This document shows, in pieces, positions 35,496 through 43,830 of a DNA stretch of 64,000 nt. The number at the start of each line of letters is the position of its first letter. Positions within the stretch are counted from its first letter, which is position 1. The stretch comes from Actinomyces massiliensis 4401292 (GTDB lineage Bacteria > Actinomycetota > Actinomycetes > Actinomycetales > Actinomycetaceae), in assembly GCF_000269805.1 (NCBI RefSeq), contig NZ_JH711481.1, positions 1,675,789-1,739,788 of the forward strand, read 5' to 3'. Position numbers and translations under genes: made by a program. A model generated the notes under the pieces. It was not told where the DNA came from and did not search any database. It saw only the letters and a program-made list of their open reading frames with translations.

Positions 35496-35660
35496 GACCG
35501 ATCTCGAGCCGGAGTGCGACCGATCTCGGTGCGGAAGTGGACCGATCTCGAGCCGGAGTACGACCGATCTCGAGCCGGAGTACGACCGATCTCGAGCCGG
35601 AGTACGACCGATCTCGAGCCGGAGTACGACCGATCTCGGCACGGGTTTCGACCGATCTCG
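35496..35660 (+). repeat. 22-bp tandem repeat array C (8 copies)
   Basis: GACCGATCTCG starts at 35496, 35518, 35540, 35562, 35584, 35606, 35628 and 35650: eight copies with an exact 22-bp period, the middle ones identical (AGCCGGAGTAC between cores). It ends 30 bp from the stop codon of the GH13 gene. It is in the same orientation as array A and inverted relative to array B. Confidence 0.92.
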
Positions 35661-35689
35661 GCGAAAGGGGCGGGGCGGGGGCGCGGGGC

Positions 35690-37183
35690 TCAGGTCAGGA
35701 CTGCCCAGCCGAGCGGCGGCAGGACGACGCCGTCGCCCTCGGGGCGCGGGGGCGGGGCGTCGTACGTCGAGGCCAGGACGAGCTGGTGGCCCGCCGTGGG
35801 CAGCCAGGCCTCGGTCTCCTCCAGGCTGAGGACGAGCACCGCCTCATTGTGCTCAGCATTCTCGTGCTCGGGCGAGCGCGCCCGCATGCGCAGGGACAGC
35901 ACCGTGTTGCCCAGGTGAAGGGCCTCGACCTCGGCGTCGTGCAGCCACGGCAGGCGGCGGCGCACTCCGATGAGCTCCTGGTGCAGGGTCCGCACTGCGC
36001 CGCCGTCGCGCTCCTGCGGTGAGGCGGGCAGCTCGGGGCGGATGGCGTCGTCCCCGCCGAGTCGGTCCTCCTTGATGGCGCGCAGGCCGTCCTCGTCGCC
36101 GTAGTAGATCGCCGGCGTCCCCGGCAGGGTCATGAGCAGCGCCAGGGCGTGGGGCAGACGGCGCGCATCGGGCAGTTGGGAGGCGATCCTGGAGGTGTCG
36201 TGGTTGCCGATGAAGGTCCATGGCACGAAGGTGGCGAGCAGATCGGCATTGCGCCGCAGGGTCCAGTCCAGCTCGTAGAAGTTCGCCTCCGCCAGGGAGT
36301 GCCAGATCGCCTGCCACAGCTCGTACTGGGTCACGGAGTTCATGCCCGAGGCGGTCACGATGGCGGCGTAGTCTCCGTGGATGACCTCGCCCACGATGTA
36401 GACCTGCGGATGGTCGCGGCGCACCCGGGGGAGCACTCGCGTCCAGAAAGCCGGATCGACGGCGTAGGCCGCATCCAGTCTCCAGCCGTCCACGCCGCGC
36501 TCGCACCAGTGGGTCATGACATCGGCGACCAGGTCCACCACGGCCTCGCAGGAGTGGTTGAGCTCGGGAAGCCAGTCCTGGCCCTCGAAGCGCCTGTAGT
36601 CGGGCGCAATGCCCGGGGCCCATGTTTCCCCGGTTTCTCCGGTTCCCCCGGCTTCTCCGCCTGTTTCGCCGCCCGCCCCGTCGCCTCCCGGCCACGTCAG
36701 GTGGAACATGGAGGCCTCGCGGGAGTGGGGGCCGGCTTCGGGCAGGGCAGCGAAGGCCGGGTGGTCGATGCCGACGTGGTTGAAGACGCCGTCGAGCATG
36801 ACCCGCACCCCCCGGGCGTGGGCGGCGTCGATGAGGGCGAGCAGGTCCTCATTCGTGCCCAGTCGGGGGTCGAGCCGCATGTGGTCGATCGTGTCGTATC
36901 CGTGCGACATCGAGTGGAAGACGGGGCCGAGCATGAGCACGTTGCAGCCGAGCTCGACAAGGCGGTCGAGCCAGGGCAGCAGGCGGCGCAGGCGGTGCTC
37001 GGCCGCCATCGCCCCGGCCGGTGACGAGGGATCGTCCGGGTCGCCCTTCGGACACAGCGCCGGAGCGCCCACGGCGCCCAGGGGGAAGACGTGCCAGGCG
37101 ATGGCGTGACGGACCCAGTCCGGTTCATTCGGAGCAGTGGAGCGGAGGGCGGAGGACTCGGGCGCGGCGTCGTCGGCGTGCAT
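35690..37183 (-). CDS. Alpha-amylase family (GH13) glycosidase
   Basis: A 497-residue GH13 (beta/alpha)8-barrel enzyme. Conserved regions: I VMLDGVFNHVG, II GWRLDAAYAV with nucleophile Asp237, III YIVGEVIH with acid/base Glu266, IV FIGNHDTSR with Asp329. There is no signal peptide, so it is cytoplasmic and probably acts on maltodextrins, glycogen fragments or cyclodextrins. A Gly/Glu/Thr repeat insertion (GGETGGEAGGTGETGETW) sits near residues 171-188 between barrel regions. The exact specificity cannot be read from the sequence. Monocistronic, with array C just after its stop. Confidence 0.9.
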   Translation of the reverse strand: MHADDAAPESSALRSTAPNEPDWVRHAIAWHVFPLGAVGAPALCPKGDPDDPSSPAGAMAAEHRLRRLLPWLDRLVELGCNVLMLGPVFHSMSHGYDTIDHMRLDPRLGTNEDLLALIDAAHARGVRVMLDGVFNHVGIDHPAFAALPEAGPHSREASMFHLTWPGGDGAGGETGGEAGGTGETGETWAPGIAPDYRRFEGQDWLPELNHSCEAVVDLVADVMTHWCERGVDGWRLDAAYAVDPAFWTRVLPRVRRDHPQVYIVGEVIHGDYAAIVTASGMNSVTQYELWQAIWHSLAEANFYELDWTLRRNADLLATFVPWTFIGNHDTSRIASQLPDARRLPHALALLMTLPGTPAIYYGDEDGLRAIKEDRLGGDDAIRPELPASPQERDGGAVRTLHQELIGVRRRLPWLHDAEVEALHLGNTVLSLRMRARSPEHENAEHNEAVLVLSLEETEAWLPTAGHQLVLASTYDAPPPRPEGDGVVLPPLGWAVLT

Positions 37184-37298
37184 GCCCTCAACCTACCGCG
37201 CTGACGATGCGAATAGTCGGAAGGTCGCCAGAAAGTATGGGGTCTTCGCGCGCAACTCGCGGGATCGCGGCGATGAGGGGCTGTCGATTGCTTAATCC

Positions 37299-37363
37299 AT
37301 ACCGTATGGTATTTTACATACCGCCTAGTTCGTACCGATCGGTATATCGATTGTGCGATACCG
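37299..37363 (+). promoter_or_regulatory. Array of ATACCG half-sites, probable TetR-type operators
   Basis: Two dyads precede the ABC ATPase gene: ATACCGTATGGTAT (37299-37312) and TACCGATCGGTA (37333-37344, perfect). Further ATACCG half-sites occur at 37318 and 37358. They cover the likely promoter region (AT-rich segment 37291-37350). The TetR regulator at 39289, at the end of the same cluster, is the natural candidate to bind them. Confidence 0.65.
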
Positions 37364-37412
37364 CGACGATCCGGACATCCAGCCAGTACCAGTCAGTTAA
37401 GGAGCATCGGGC

Positions 37413-38396
37413 ATGGCCGCCATCAGCGAGGACACCGACGAGAGGACGAACAAGGGGATGAACGAGGATCTGCTCACCATCACCGACCTCCACAAGCACT
37501 TCGGCTCCGGTGCGCGCACCGTGCGCGCCAACGACTCCATCTCGATGAACGTGGCCTCCGGCCAGGTCGTCGGACTGCTCGGACACAACGGGGCGGGCAA
37601 GAGCACGCTGGTCAACCAGGTGGTGGGCCTGCTGCGCCCCACATCCGGGACCATCAGACTCGACGGCTTCGATGCGGTCGCCCGGCCCGCCGCGGCCAGG
37701 CGCGCCGCGAGCGTCCAGGCCCAGGCCAACATCCCCATCACCGGGCTGACGCCGCAGCGCGCCATCGAACTCGTCGGGCGCGTCCGCGGGGCCGACCGGC
37801 GTCGTGTCCGCCGGCGGGCGGAGCAACTCATCGATGCCCTCGACATCGGCCAGTGGGCCCGCACCCCGGCGCAGAAGATCTCCGGCGGGATAGCCAGGCT
37901 GACCGCCTTCGCCATGTGCGCCGTCGTCCCGGGTCGGCTCGTCATCCTCGACGAGCCGACCAATGACGTCGATCCCGTGCGCCGCCGCCTGCTGTGGGAC
38001 CAGATCCGCGCACTCGCCGACGACGGCGCCGCCGTCCTCCTGGTCACCCACAACGTGCGCGAGGCGGAGCGGGCGGTCGACCGGCTCGTCATCCTCGATC
38101 GCGGTCGCGTCATCGCCCGGGGAGCGCCCGATGATCTCATCGCCGCGCGCCCGCACCCCGTCGTCCTGGAGCTCACGGCCCCTCCCGGCACCGTCCTCAG
38201 CCCGCCTCCCGGACTGGCCGTCGAACGCTCCGAAGGCGCTCGCACCGTCGTCGGAGTGCCCGCCGAGCAGTCGACCGAGGCCATCGCCTGGGCCTCCCGG
38301 CTGCGTGAGGACGGCGTCGTGGAGCGCTACAGCCTCGAGCCGGTCTCGCTGGAGGACGTCTACGTCGACCTCACCGCCCACGGCTCCCGGGGCTGA
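37413..38396 (+). CDS. ABC-2 exporter ATPase
   Basis: A 327-residue ATPase with Walker A GHNGAGKST, signature KISGGIARLTAFAM, Walker B RLVILDEPTNDVDP and switch VTHNVREAE. A 20-residue charged N-terminal tail and a 90-residue C-terminal domain (VVLELTAPPG ... EDGVVERYSLEPVSLEDVYVDL) are present; the latter is common in DrrA/NatA-type exporter ATPases. The ribosome site TTAAGGAG precedes the start. It pairs with the permease at 38476. Expression is probably repressed through the upstream ATACCG dyads. Confidence 0.9.
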   Translation: MAAISEDTDERTNKGMNEDLLTITDLHKHFGSGARTVRANDSISMNVASGQVVGLLGHNGAGKSTLVNQVVGLLRPTSGTIRLDGFDAVARPAAARRAASVQAQANIPITGLTPQRAIELVGRVRGADRRRVRRRAEQLIDALDIGQWARTPAQKISGGIARLTAFAMCAVVPGRLVILDEPTNDVDPVRRRLLWDQIRALADDGAAVLLVTHNVREAERAVDRLVILDRGRVIARGAPDDLIAARPHPVVLELTAPPGTVLSPPPGLAVERSEGARTVVGVPAEQSTEAIAWASRLREDGVVERYSLEPVSLEDVYVDLTAHGSRG

Positions 38397-38475
38397 TGAA
38401 CCCGGCGACAGTCCCGATACCCAGACAGCCCCGACACCCCCGACTGTGCCTGATCATGAAGGAGAAGAAGCACGC

Positions 38476-39246
38476 ATGACCGCTGCGATCACGACCGCCC
38501 CAACCACTCCAGCCGGGCTGTGGCGTCAGACCGGCCTGCTCATTCAGTGGCAGCTGCGCCGCTCCCTGCCCGTGATGCCGTTGCTCATGGTGATCCAGGC
38601 GCTCCTGTCCGTCTCCACGATTCTCGGGTACGGGCTCATCGCTGGCGACCCGGGGCCGGAGGCGAGTCTTTACCTGGCGACCGGTGCGCCCGCCATCTCC
38701 CTGGTGGTCCTCGGCCTGGCCATGACTCCCCAGTGGGTCTCCCAGTCCCGCACCGAGGGGAGTCTGGACTGGATGCGCACGCTCCCCGTGCCGCGGATCG
38801 CCTTCCTGCTGGCGGACCTCACCCTGTGGACGCTCCTGGCGCTGCCCGGCCTGGTTCTCGGGGTGGTGGTCGGCGCCGCCCGCTTCGACATCTCTCTGAG
38901 TCCCGCCTGGTGGCTCCTGCCCGGGGCTGTCCTGGTGGCCCTGACAGCCGCCTGCATCGGGTACGCCATCGCCAACCTCCTGGCGCCTCCCCTGGCGCAG
39001 ATCATGTCGCAGGTGCTCATCTTCGTCATCATGCTCTTCTCGCCCTTCTCCTACCCGGCCTCCCAGTTGCCCGGCTGGGCCCGGACCGTGCACGAGTGGC
39101 TGCCCTTCGAGCCCATGGCCCAGGTCGTGCGCGCGGGTCTGTGCTCGCAGGACGCGTCCATGACGGCTCGCGACTGGATCGTACTGGGAGTCTGGGGCGC
39201 GGTGGCGATGGCGGGCGCCTCCTGGGCCCTGGGGCGCCGCGCCTGA
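38476..39246 (+). CDS. ABC-2 type exporter permease
   Basis: A 256-residue membrane protein starting at ATG 38476 behind AAGGAGAAGAAG. Hydrophobic segments include LPVMPLLMVIQALLSVSTILGYGLI, APAISLVVLGLAMTP, LTLWTLLALPGLVLGVVVG, WWLLPGAVLVALTAACIGYAIANLL, IMSQVLIFVIMLFSPFSYP and DWIVLGVWGAVAMAGASWAL: six in all. The LPGWARTVHEWLPFEPMAQVVR loop before the last segment is typical of ABC-2 proteins. Works with the ATPase at 37413; substrate unknown. Confidence 0.88.
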   Translation: MTAAITTAPTTPAGLWRQTGLLIQWQLRRSLPVMPLLMVIQALLSVSTILGYGLIAGDPGPEASLYLATGAPAISLVVLGLAMTPQWVSQSRTEGSLDWMRTLPVPRIAFLLADLTLWTLLALPGLVLGVVVGAARFDISLSPAWWLLPGAVLVALTAACIGYAIANLLAPPLAQIMSQVLIFVIMLFSPFSYPASQLPGWARTVHEWLPFEPMAQVVRAGLCSQDASMTARDWIVLGVWGAVAMAGASWALGRRA

Positions 39247-39288
39247 GAATCAGCGGGGCGGGGTGCGCCCCCGTCTAGGATGGAGGCC

Positions 39289-40071
39289 ATGGCACGCCAG
39301 GATCCCCCGCGCGACTCGGACGACGACGCCCTCGCCGAGGTCCACACGGCTGCGCGCGCCCTCAACGACGCCATCAATTCGCTGACCCGCTCGGTCGTCG
39401 AGAGTTCCGCGCGCACCGGTCAGGACGCCGTCGCCGGTTCCATGCGCAAGGCCGCCCGCTCCCTGAGCACGGCGGCCGAGCGTCTGGGCGGGAGCACTGC
39501 CAAGGGCGGCAACTCCCGCGGACGGTCCGAGGCCACCCGTCAGCGGTTGCTCGAGGCGGCCGGGCGCGTCTTCGCCGCCAAGGGCTATGAGGGCGCCTCC
39601 GTCAGCGATATCGCGGCGGCCGCCGGTTTCACCAAGGGCGCCTTCTACGCCTCCTTCTCCTCCAAGGAGGAGGTCTTCCTCGAGGTGGCGCGCTTGCGCT
39701 GCGGCGCCGAGGAGGACGGCGGGTCCCAGGGCTCCGACTGGCAGTACGACCTGGCGGACGTCCCCATTGAGGACGTTCTTCTTCAGCTCGAGTTCTGCCT
39801 GTACGCGGTGCGTCATGAGGGCTCGGACTCCCGCGGGGTGCTGGTGGACAGCTGGCACCGCTCCTTCGAGGCGGTGGCCGCTCAGGTGGCCCGTCACAAG
39901 GGGCGCGACGCCGCCGCGGAGGAGGACGTCGAGACCGCCTTCGCCATGGTGTCCGTGGGACTCCTGGGGTCGATCATCGGTGCGGCGACGAGCCCGGAGG
40001 AGACGAACCCGATGGTTCAGGGCACCTGGGCGCGCCTGCTCGGCCCGCAGCACGACTCTCCCGAGCCCTGA
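39289..40071 (+). CDS. TetR-family regulator with long N-terminal extension
   Basis: A 260-residue regulator. The DNA-binding domain sits unusually far in, at about residues 78-130 (TRQRLLEAAGRVFAAKGYEGASVSDIAAAAGFTKGAFYASFSSKEEVFLEV). The preceding 75 residues are a charged, apparently helical extension (HTAARALNDAINSLTRSVVESSARTGQDAVAGSMRKAARSL) not usual for the family; its repeated small/hydrophobic pattern might oligomerise. The start could be ATG 39280 or 39289. It follows the exporter permease by 42 bp and probably represses the exporter. Confidence 0.88.
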   Translation: MARQDPPRDSDDDALAEVHTAARALNDAINSLTRSVVESSARTGQDAVAGSMRKAARSLSTAAERLGGSTAKGGNSRGRSEATRQRLLEAAGRVFAAKGYEGASVSDIAAAAGFTKGAFYASFSSKEEVFLEVARLRCGAEEDGGSQGSDWQYDLADVPIEDVLLQLEFCLYAVRHEGSDSRGVLVDSWHRSFEAVAAQVARHKGRDAAAEEDVETAFAMVSVGLLGSIIGAATSPEETNPMVQGTWARLLGPQHDSPEP

Positions 40072-40133
40072 GTCCGCGGGCCGTCCCAGCCCGGGACTGG
40101 ACGGTGGGCCGCGGGCGCGGGGAGGATGGCGCC

Positions 40134-40940
40134 ATGAGTCAGTCGCAGGGGCGGGGACAGTCACGGGATCAGTCGCAGGGCCGGCCGGCCACCTCCTCCG
40201 GCATGCGTCGGGTCCTGGTCACCGGAGCCTCCACCGGCATCGGCGAAGCCACGGTTCGCCTGTTGCGCGCCCGCGGGTGGGATGTGGTCGCCACTGCGCG
40301 CCGCGGTGAACGTCTGAGGGCCCTCGCGGCTGAGACCGGCTGCACCTGGGCGGCTGCCGATCTTCAGCGCCCCGAGGATGTCGAGCGTCTCGCCGATGAG
40401 GCGCTCGCCGCCGGAGGCGTGGATGCGGTGGTCAATAATGCCGGCGGAGCGCTCGGCGCTGATCCGGTCGCCGATGGCAGTCCCCAGGAGTGGCTGACCA
40501 TGTATGAGCGCAATGTCCTGGCGGCGCTGCGCGTCACCCAGGCCTTCCTGCCCGGCTTGCGCGAGCGAGGCGGCGACGTCGTCTTCCTGACCTCGACCGC
40601 GGCCCACGACACCTATCCCGGCGGGGCCGGCTATGTGGCCGCCAAGCACGGCGAGCGGATCATTGCGAACACCCTGCGTCTGGAGTTGGTCGGGGAGCCG
40701 GTGCGCGTCATCGAGATAGCGCCGGGAATGGTCGCCACCAGCGAGTTCTCCCTGAATCGCTTCCACGGTGACCGGGCGCGAGCCGATGCCGTCTACGCCG
40801 GGGTGGACGCCCCGCTGAGCGCCGAGGACGTAGCCGAGTGCATCGCCTGGGCTCTGGAGCGCCCCGCCCACGTCAACATCGATTCCATGGTGGTGCGGCC
40901 GCGGGCTCAGGCCTCCAACACGGTGATCGCGCGCGGTTGA
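40134..40940 (+). CDS. Short-chain dehydrogenase/reductase (classical SDR)
   Basis: A 268-residue oxidoreductase. NAD(P)-binding motif TGASTGIG, structural NNAG, catalytic Ser in FLTSTAAHD and YVAAK (Tyr-x-x-x-Lys) are all present. The basic residue in TARRGER after strand 2 suggests NADPH preference. ATG 40134 has a good ribosome site (GGGGAGG), but the first 23 residues (SQSQGRGQSRDQSQGR) are low-complexity and ATG 40203 (MRRVLVTGAS) would give a standard family start. Substrate unknown, though YdfG-like serine/3-hydroxy acid dehydrogenases are similar in layout. Its 3' end overlaps the convergent gene by 34 bp. Confidence 0.9.
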   Translation: MSQSQGRGQSRDQSQGRPATSSGMRRVLVTGASTGIGEATVRLLRARGWDVVATARRGERLRALAAETGCTWAAADLQRPEDVERLADEALAAGGVDAVVNNAGGALGADPVADGSPQEWLTMYERNVLAALRVTQAFLPGLRERGGDVVFLTSTAAHDTYPGGAGYVAAKHGERIIANTLRLELVGEPVRVIEIAPGMVATSEFSLNRFHGDRARADAVYAGVDAPLSAEDVAECIAWALERPAHVNIDSMVVRPRAQASNTVIARG

Positions 40941-41707
40941 GGGGGCAGCGCCCCGGCCAGGAAGCCGATCAGGCGCGCCTGCGCGTCGTCGTCGGCGGTG
41001 CCTCTGGCGCGCACCGGGTCGTAGAGGCCGATGAGCGTCCCCGCCCGAGTGCTCCTGGTCCGCGCCTGCCCCGCCAGTGCCGCGCCCGCGTCCCCGCCCC
41101 GGGCATCCCGCAGTCGGGCCGACACCCACCACAGGCAGGGCGGGTCCGATGGCGCCCGCCGGCTCAGCTCCTCGGGCAGCGGCAGCAGGGCCTCCGGCCC
41201 GAGTCCCGCGTAGAGCGCGTCCGTCCCCTCGGCCAGGCCGCGCAGCAGTCGGACGGCGAGGTTCCAGCGGCGGCGGGCGCTCGAGTGCTCGCCGCCTGCG
41301 CGCATTGCGGACCTCGGGCTGAGTGGGCCGGCGTCGAGGACCAGGTCCGTGAGCAGCAGGCCGGACCCCGGGGCGTGGCGGACGCTCAGGACCATCGGCC
41401 CGCAGCCGCCGCGACTCCAGCCCATCCGCACCACCCGGCGCCCACAGCCCGCCATTCGCGCCGCCGCCTGCTGCGGTGCGCCGCGCACAACCTCCTCCAC
41501 GGGCTCGTCCGCGCTGCCCGTCCCGGGACCCTGAGCCTGCCCCCACCGGTCCAGGTATGAGCCGTGCGGCAATGAGGCGAGGTGTCTGGTGAAGGTGCAG
41601 CCGCTCGCGGTCATCACCTCCGCCGCCCGGCTCATGAGCGCGCCCGGCCCGACGTCCGCAGGCGCGGCGGTGGTGATGATGAGCAGCTCGCCTGTGGGCG
41701 TCCTCAT
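40907..41707 (-). CDS. Conserved-looking protein of unknown function
   Basis: A 266-residue protein with strong coding bias. It starts MRTPTGELLIITTAAPADVGPGALMSRAAEVM and contains RVVRMGWSRGGCGPMVLSVRHAPGSGLLLTDLVLDAG, RRRWNLAVRLLRGLAEGTDALYAGLGPEALLPLP and ends DDDAQARLIGFLAGALPPQPRAITVLEA. No signal peptide, membrane span or recognisable catalytic motif. ATG 41707 is used; an in-frame extension to 41821 lacks family-like sequence. It is divergent from treC and convergent with the SDR gene. Confidence 0.7.
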   Translation of the reverse strand: MRTPTGELLIITTAAPADVGPGALMSRAAEVMTASGCTFTRHLASLPHGSYLDRWGQAQGPGTGSADEPVEEVVRGAPQQAAARMAGCGRRVVRMGWSRGGCGPMVLSVRHAPGSGLLLTDLVLDAGPLSPRSAMRAGGEHSSARRRWNLAVRLLRGLAEGTDALYAGLGPEALLPLPEELSRRAPSDPPCLWWVSARLRDARGGDAGAALAGQARTRSTRAGTLIGLYDPVRARGTADDDAQARLIGFLAGALPPQPRAITVLEA

Positions 41708-41851
41708 ACCGGTTCGCCGTCCTTTGCGGTGCCCGCGGTCGCTTTTGGGCGGGGGCTGCTGCATCTGGTGCGAGGCGAGGGGCTGAGGGGGATGCCTGGT
41801 GCGCGGAGCGGGACGGTACACACCGAAAAAGTATGACGTGCCTCTCTTTGC

Positions 41852-41880
41852 TTGGCTCGGGGTTTCTACGGTCTACTTAT
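41852..41880 (+). promoter_or_regulatory. Putative treC promoter
   Basis: TTGGCT (41852-41857) and ACTTAT (41875-41880) are separated by 17 bp and lie 57 bp upstream of treC. The surrounding sequence is the least GC-rich part of the treC upstream gap. Confidence 0.5.
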
Positions 41881-41936
41881 ATGCACAAGTGCGCAGGTGT
41901 ACGACTCGCCCATCCCGCCCGATCCCAGGGGAAGCC

Positions 41937-43601
41937 ATGTCCTTCAAAGACGCCGTCGTCTATCAGATCTATCCGCGCTCCTTCCGCGACTCCACGGGCG
42001 ACGGCGTCGGCGACCTGCGCGGAATCGTCGAGAAGGTCCCCTACATCGCATCCCTCGGCGTCGCCTACGTCTGGCTCAACCCCTTCTTCCCCTCGCCGGG
42101 CAAGGACAACGGCTATGACGTGTCCGACTACTGCGCCATCGACCCGGACATGGGCACCCTGGAGGACTTCGACGACCTCGTCTCCGCCCTGGAGGCCCAC
42201 GGGGTCGGCGTCATGCTCGACATGGTCCTCAATCACACCTCGACCGAGCACGAGTGGTTCCAGCGGGCACTGGCCGGGGAGCAGCGCTACCGCGACTACT
42301 TCTACATCCGTCCTCCCAAGGCGGACGGCTCCCTGCCCACCAACTGGGTCTCCAAGTTCGGCGGGTCGGCCTGGGCGCCCTTCGGGCCCGTTGATGAGGA
42401 CGGGCGCCCGCTCTCGGGCGAGTACTACCTCCACCTCTTCGACCCCGGTCAGGCCGACCTCGACTGGCACAACCCCGAGGTGCGCGCCCGCGCCGCCGAG
42501 GTCGTCAACTTCTGGCGCGCCCGGGGCGTGCAGGCGTTCCGCTTCGACGTCGTCAACCTCATCGGCAAGACCGAGCCGCTCCAGGATGCCCCGGTCGGGG
42601 TCGATGACCGGCCCACCTACACCGATGGCCCGCTCGTCCACACCTACCTGCGCGAGCTCAACGAGGCCAGCTTCGGCCAGGACCCCGACTCGGTGACGGT
42701 GGGGGAGATGTCCTCGACCAGCATCGGCGCGTGCGTGGAGTACACGCGTCCGGAGAACCATGAGCTGTCCATGGTCTTCAACTTCCACCACCTCAAGGTC
42801 GACTACGCCGACGGGCGCAAGTGGACGCTCATGGAGCCCGACATCCTCGCCCTCAAGCGCCTGCTCAACGACTGGTCCCTCGGGCTTCAGGCCGGCGGCG
42901 GCTGGAACGCCCTGTTCTGGAACAACCACGACCAGCCCCGCGCCCTCGACCGCTTCGGCGACGCCGACCGATTCCGCTACGAGTCCGCCACCATGCTCGC
43001 CGCCGCCATCCACCTCATGCGCGGAACCCCCTACGTCTACATGGGCGAGGAGATCGGCATGAGCGACCCCGGCTACACGACCATCGACGACTACGTCGAT
43101 GTCGAGGCGCGCAATGCCTTCGCCGAGCTCGTCGACGCCGGGCACGACGAGGAGGAGGCGTTCCGGATCGTCCACTCCAAGGCGCGCGACAACTCCCGCA
43201 CCCCCATGCAGTGGGATTCCAGCGCCGGCTCCGGGTTCACCGATGGCACCCCCTGGCTGCAGCCCACCAACCAGGCCGAGGTCAACGTCGCCCACGAGGA
43301 GACGGCTGGACGCATCCTGCCCTTCTACAAGCGGCTCATCTCCCTGCGCAAGAGCACCCCGGTGATCTCCGAGGGCGACTACGAGCCCTACGCGCCCGAC
43401 CACCCGGACGTCCTGGCCTACATCCGTCGGCACGAGGGCCGCCGTCTGCTGGTGATCTGCAGCTTCCGCGGGCACGAGACCGAGATCGATGTGCCCGAGG
43501 ACTTCCTGGACGGCGAGGTGTTCGTCTCCAACTACCCGGCGCGGCCGCTGCGTCCGCGTCTGAGCCTGAGCCCTTACGAGACGCTGGCCCTGCTCGTCTG
43601 A
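41937..43601 (+). CDS. treC: Trehalose-6-phosphate hydrolase (GH13)
   Basis: A 554-residue GH13 enzyme: region I MVLNHTS, region II FRFDVVNL with nucleophile Asp204, region III TVGEMSS with acid/base Glu257, and FWNNHDQPR with Asp332. The sequence type (VVYQIYPRSFRDSTGDGVGDLRGI, NSRTPMQWD) covers oligo-1,6-glucosidases and trehalose-6-phosphate hydrolases; the PTS gene and GntR regulator next to it favour the latter. It splits imported trehalose 6-phosphate into glucose and glucose 6-phosphate in the cytoplasm. ATG 41937 gives the family-standard N-terminus; a longer frame to 41799 is not coding-like. Confidence 0.92.
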   Translation: MSFKDAVVYQIYPRSFRDSTGDGVGDLRGIVEKVPYIASLGVAYVWLNPFFPSPGKDNGYDVSDYCAIDPDMGTLEDFDDLVSALEAHGVGVMLDMVLNHTSTEHEWFQRALAGEQRYRDYFYIRPPKADGSLPTNWVSKFGGSAWAPFGPVDEDGRPLSGEYYLHLFDPGQADLDWHNPEVRARAAEVVNFWRARGVQAFRFDVVNLIGKTEPLQDAPVGVDDRPTYTDGPLVHTYLRELNEASFGQDPDSVTVGEMSSTSIGACVEYTRPENHELSMVFNFHHLKVDYADGRKWTLMEPDILALKRLLNDWSLGLQAGGGWNALFWNNHDQPRALDRFGDADRFRYESATMLAAAIHLMRGTPYVYMGEEIGMSDPGYTTIDDYVDVEARNAFAELVDAGHDEEEAFRIVHSKARDNSRTPMQWDSSAGSGFTDGTPWLQPTNQAEVNVAHEETAGRILPFYKRLISLRKSTPVISEGDYEPYAPDHPDVLAYIRRHEGRRLLVICSFRGHETEIDVPEDFLDGEVFVSNYPARPLRPRLSLSPYETLALLV

Positions 43602-43830
43602 GCCCAGTCGCCCATTCAAGCGGTTCGGTCACTCGCTCAGCGGCGAGGCGACGATCCCCTCGCCAGATCTTCTGACGACCCACAGGCCGTATCCAACTCC
43701 ATTCCTGATCCATTCCTGACAACATCCACCTTCCGACAACCGCCTCTTGTCCGCCCCGGAGTACCGCACACCGCTTGCGCGGCTTCTCCCCGACCCTGCT
43801 GCCAGCACAACGCTCCGAAAGGAACCCCTC

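Noticed and set aside
35496-35660. Possible CRISPR array from 22-bp period
   Set aside because: Period is too short for repeat plus spacer, the intervening 11 bp are themselves repeated, and no cas genes are present.
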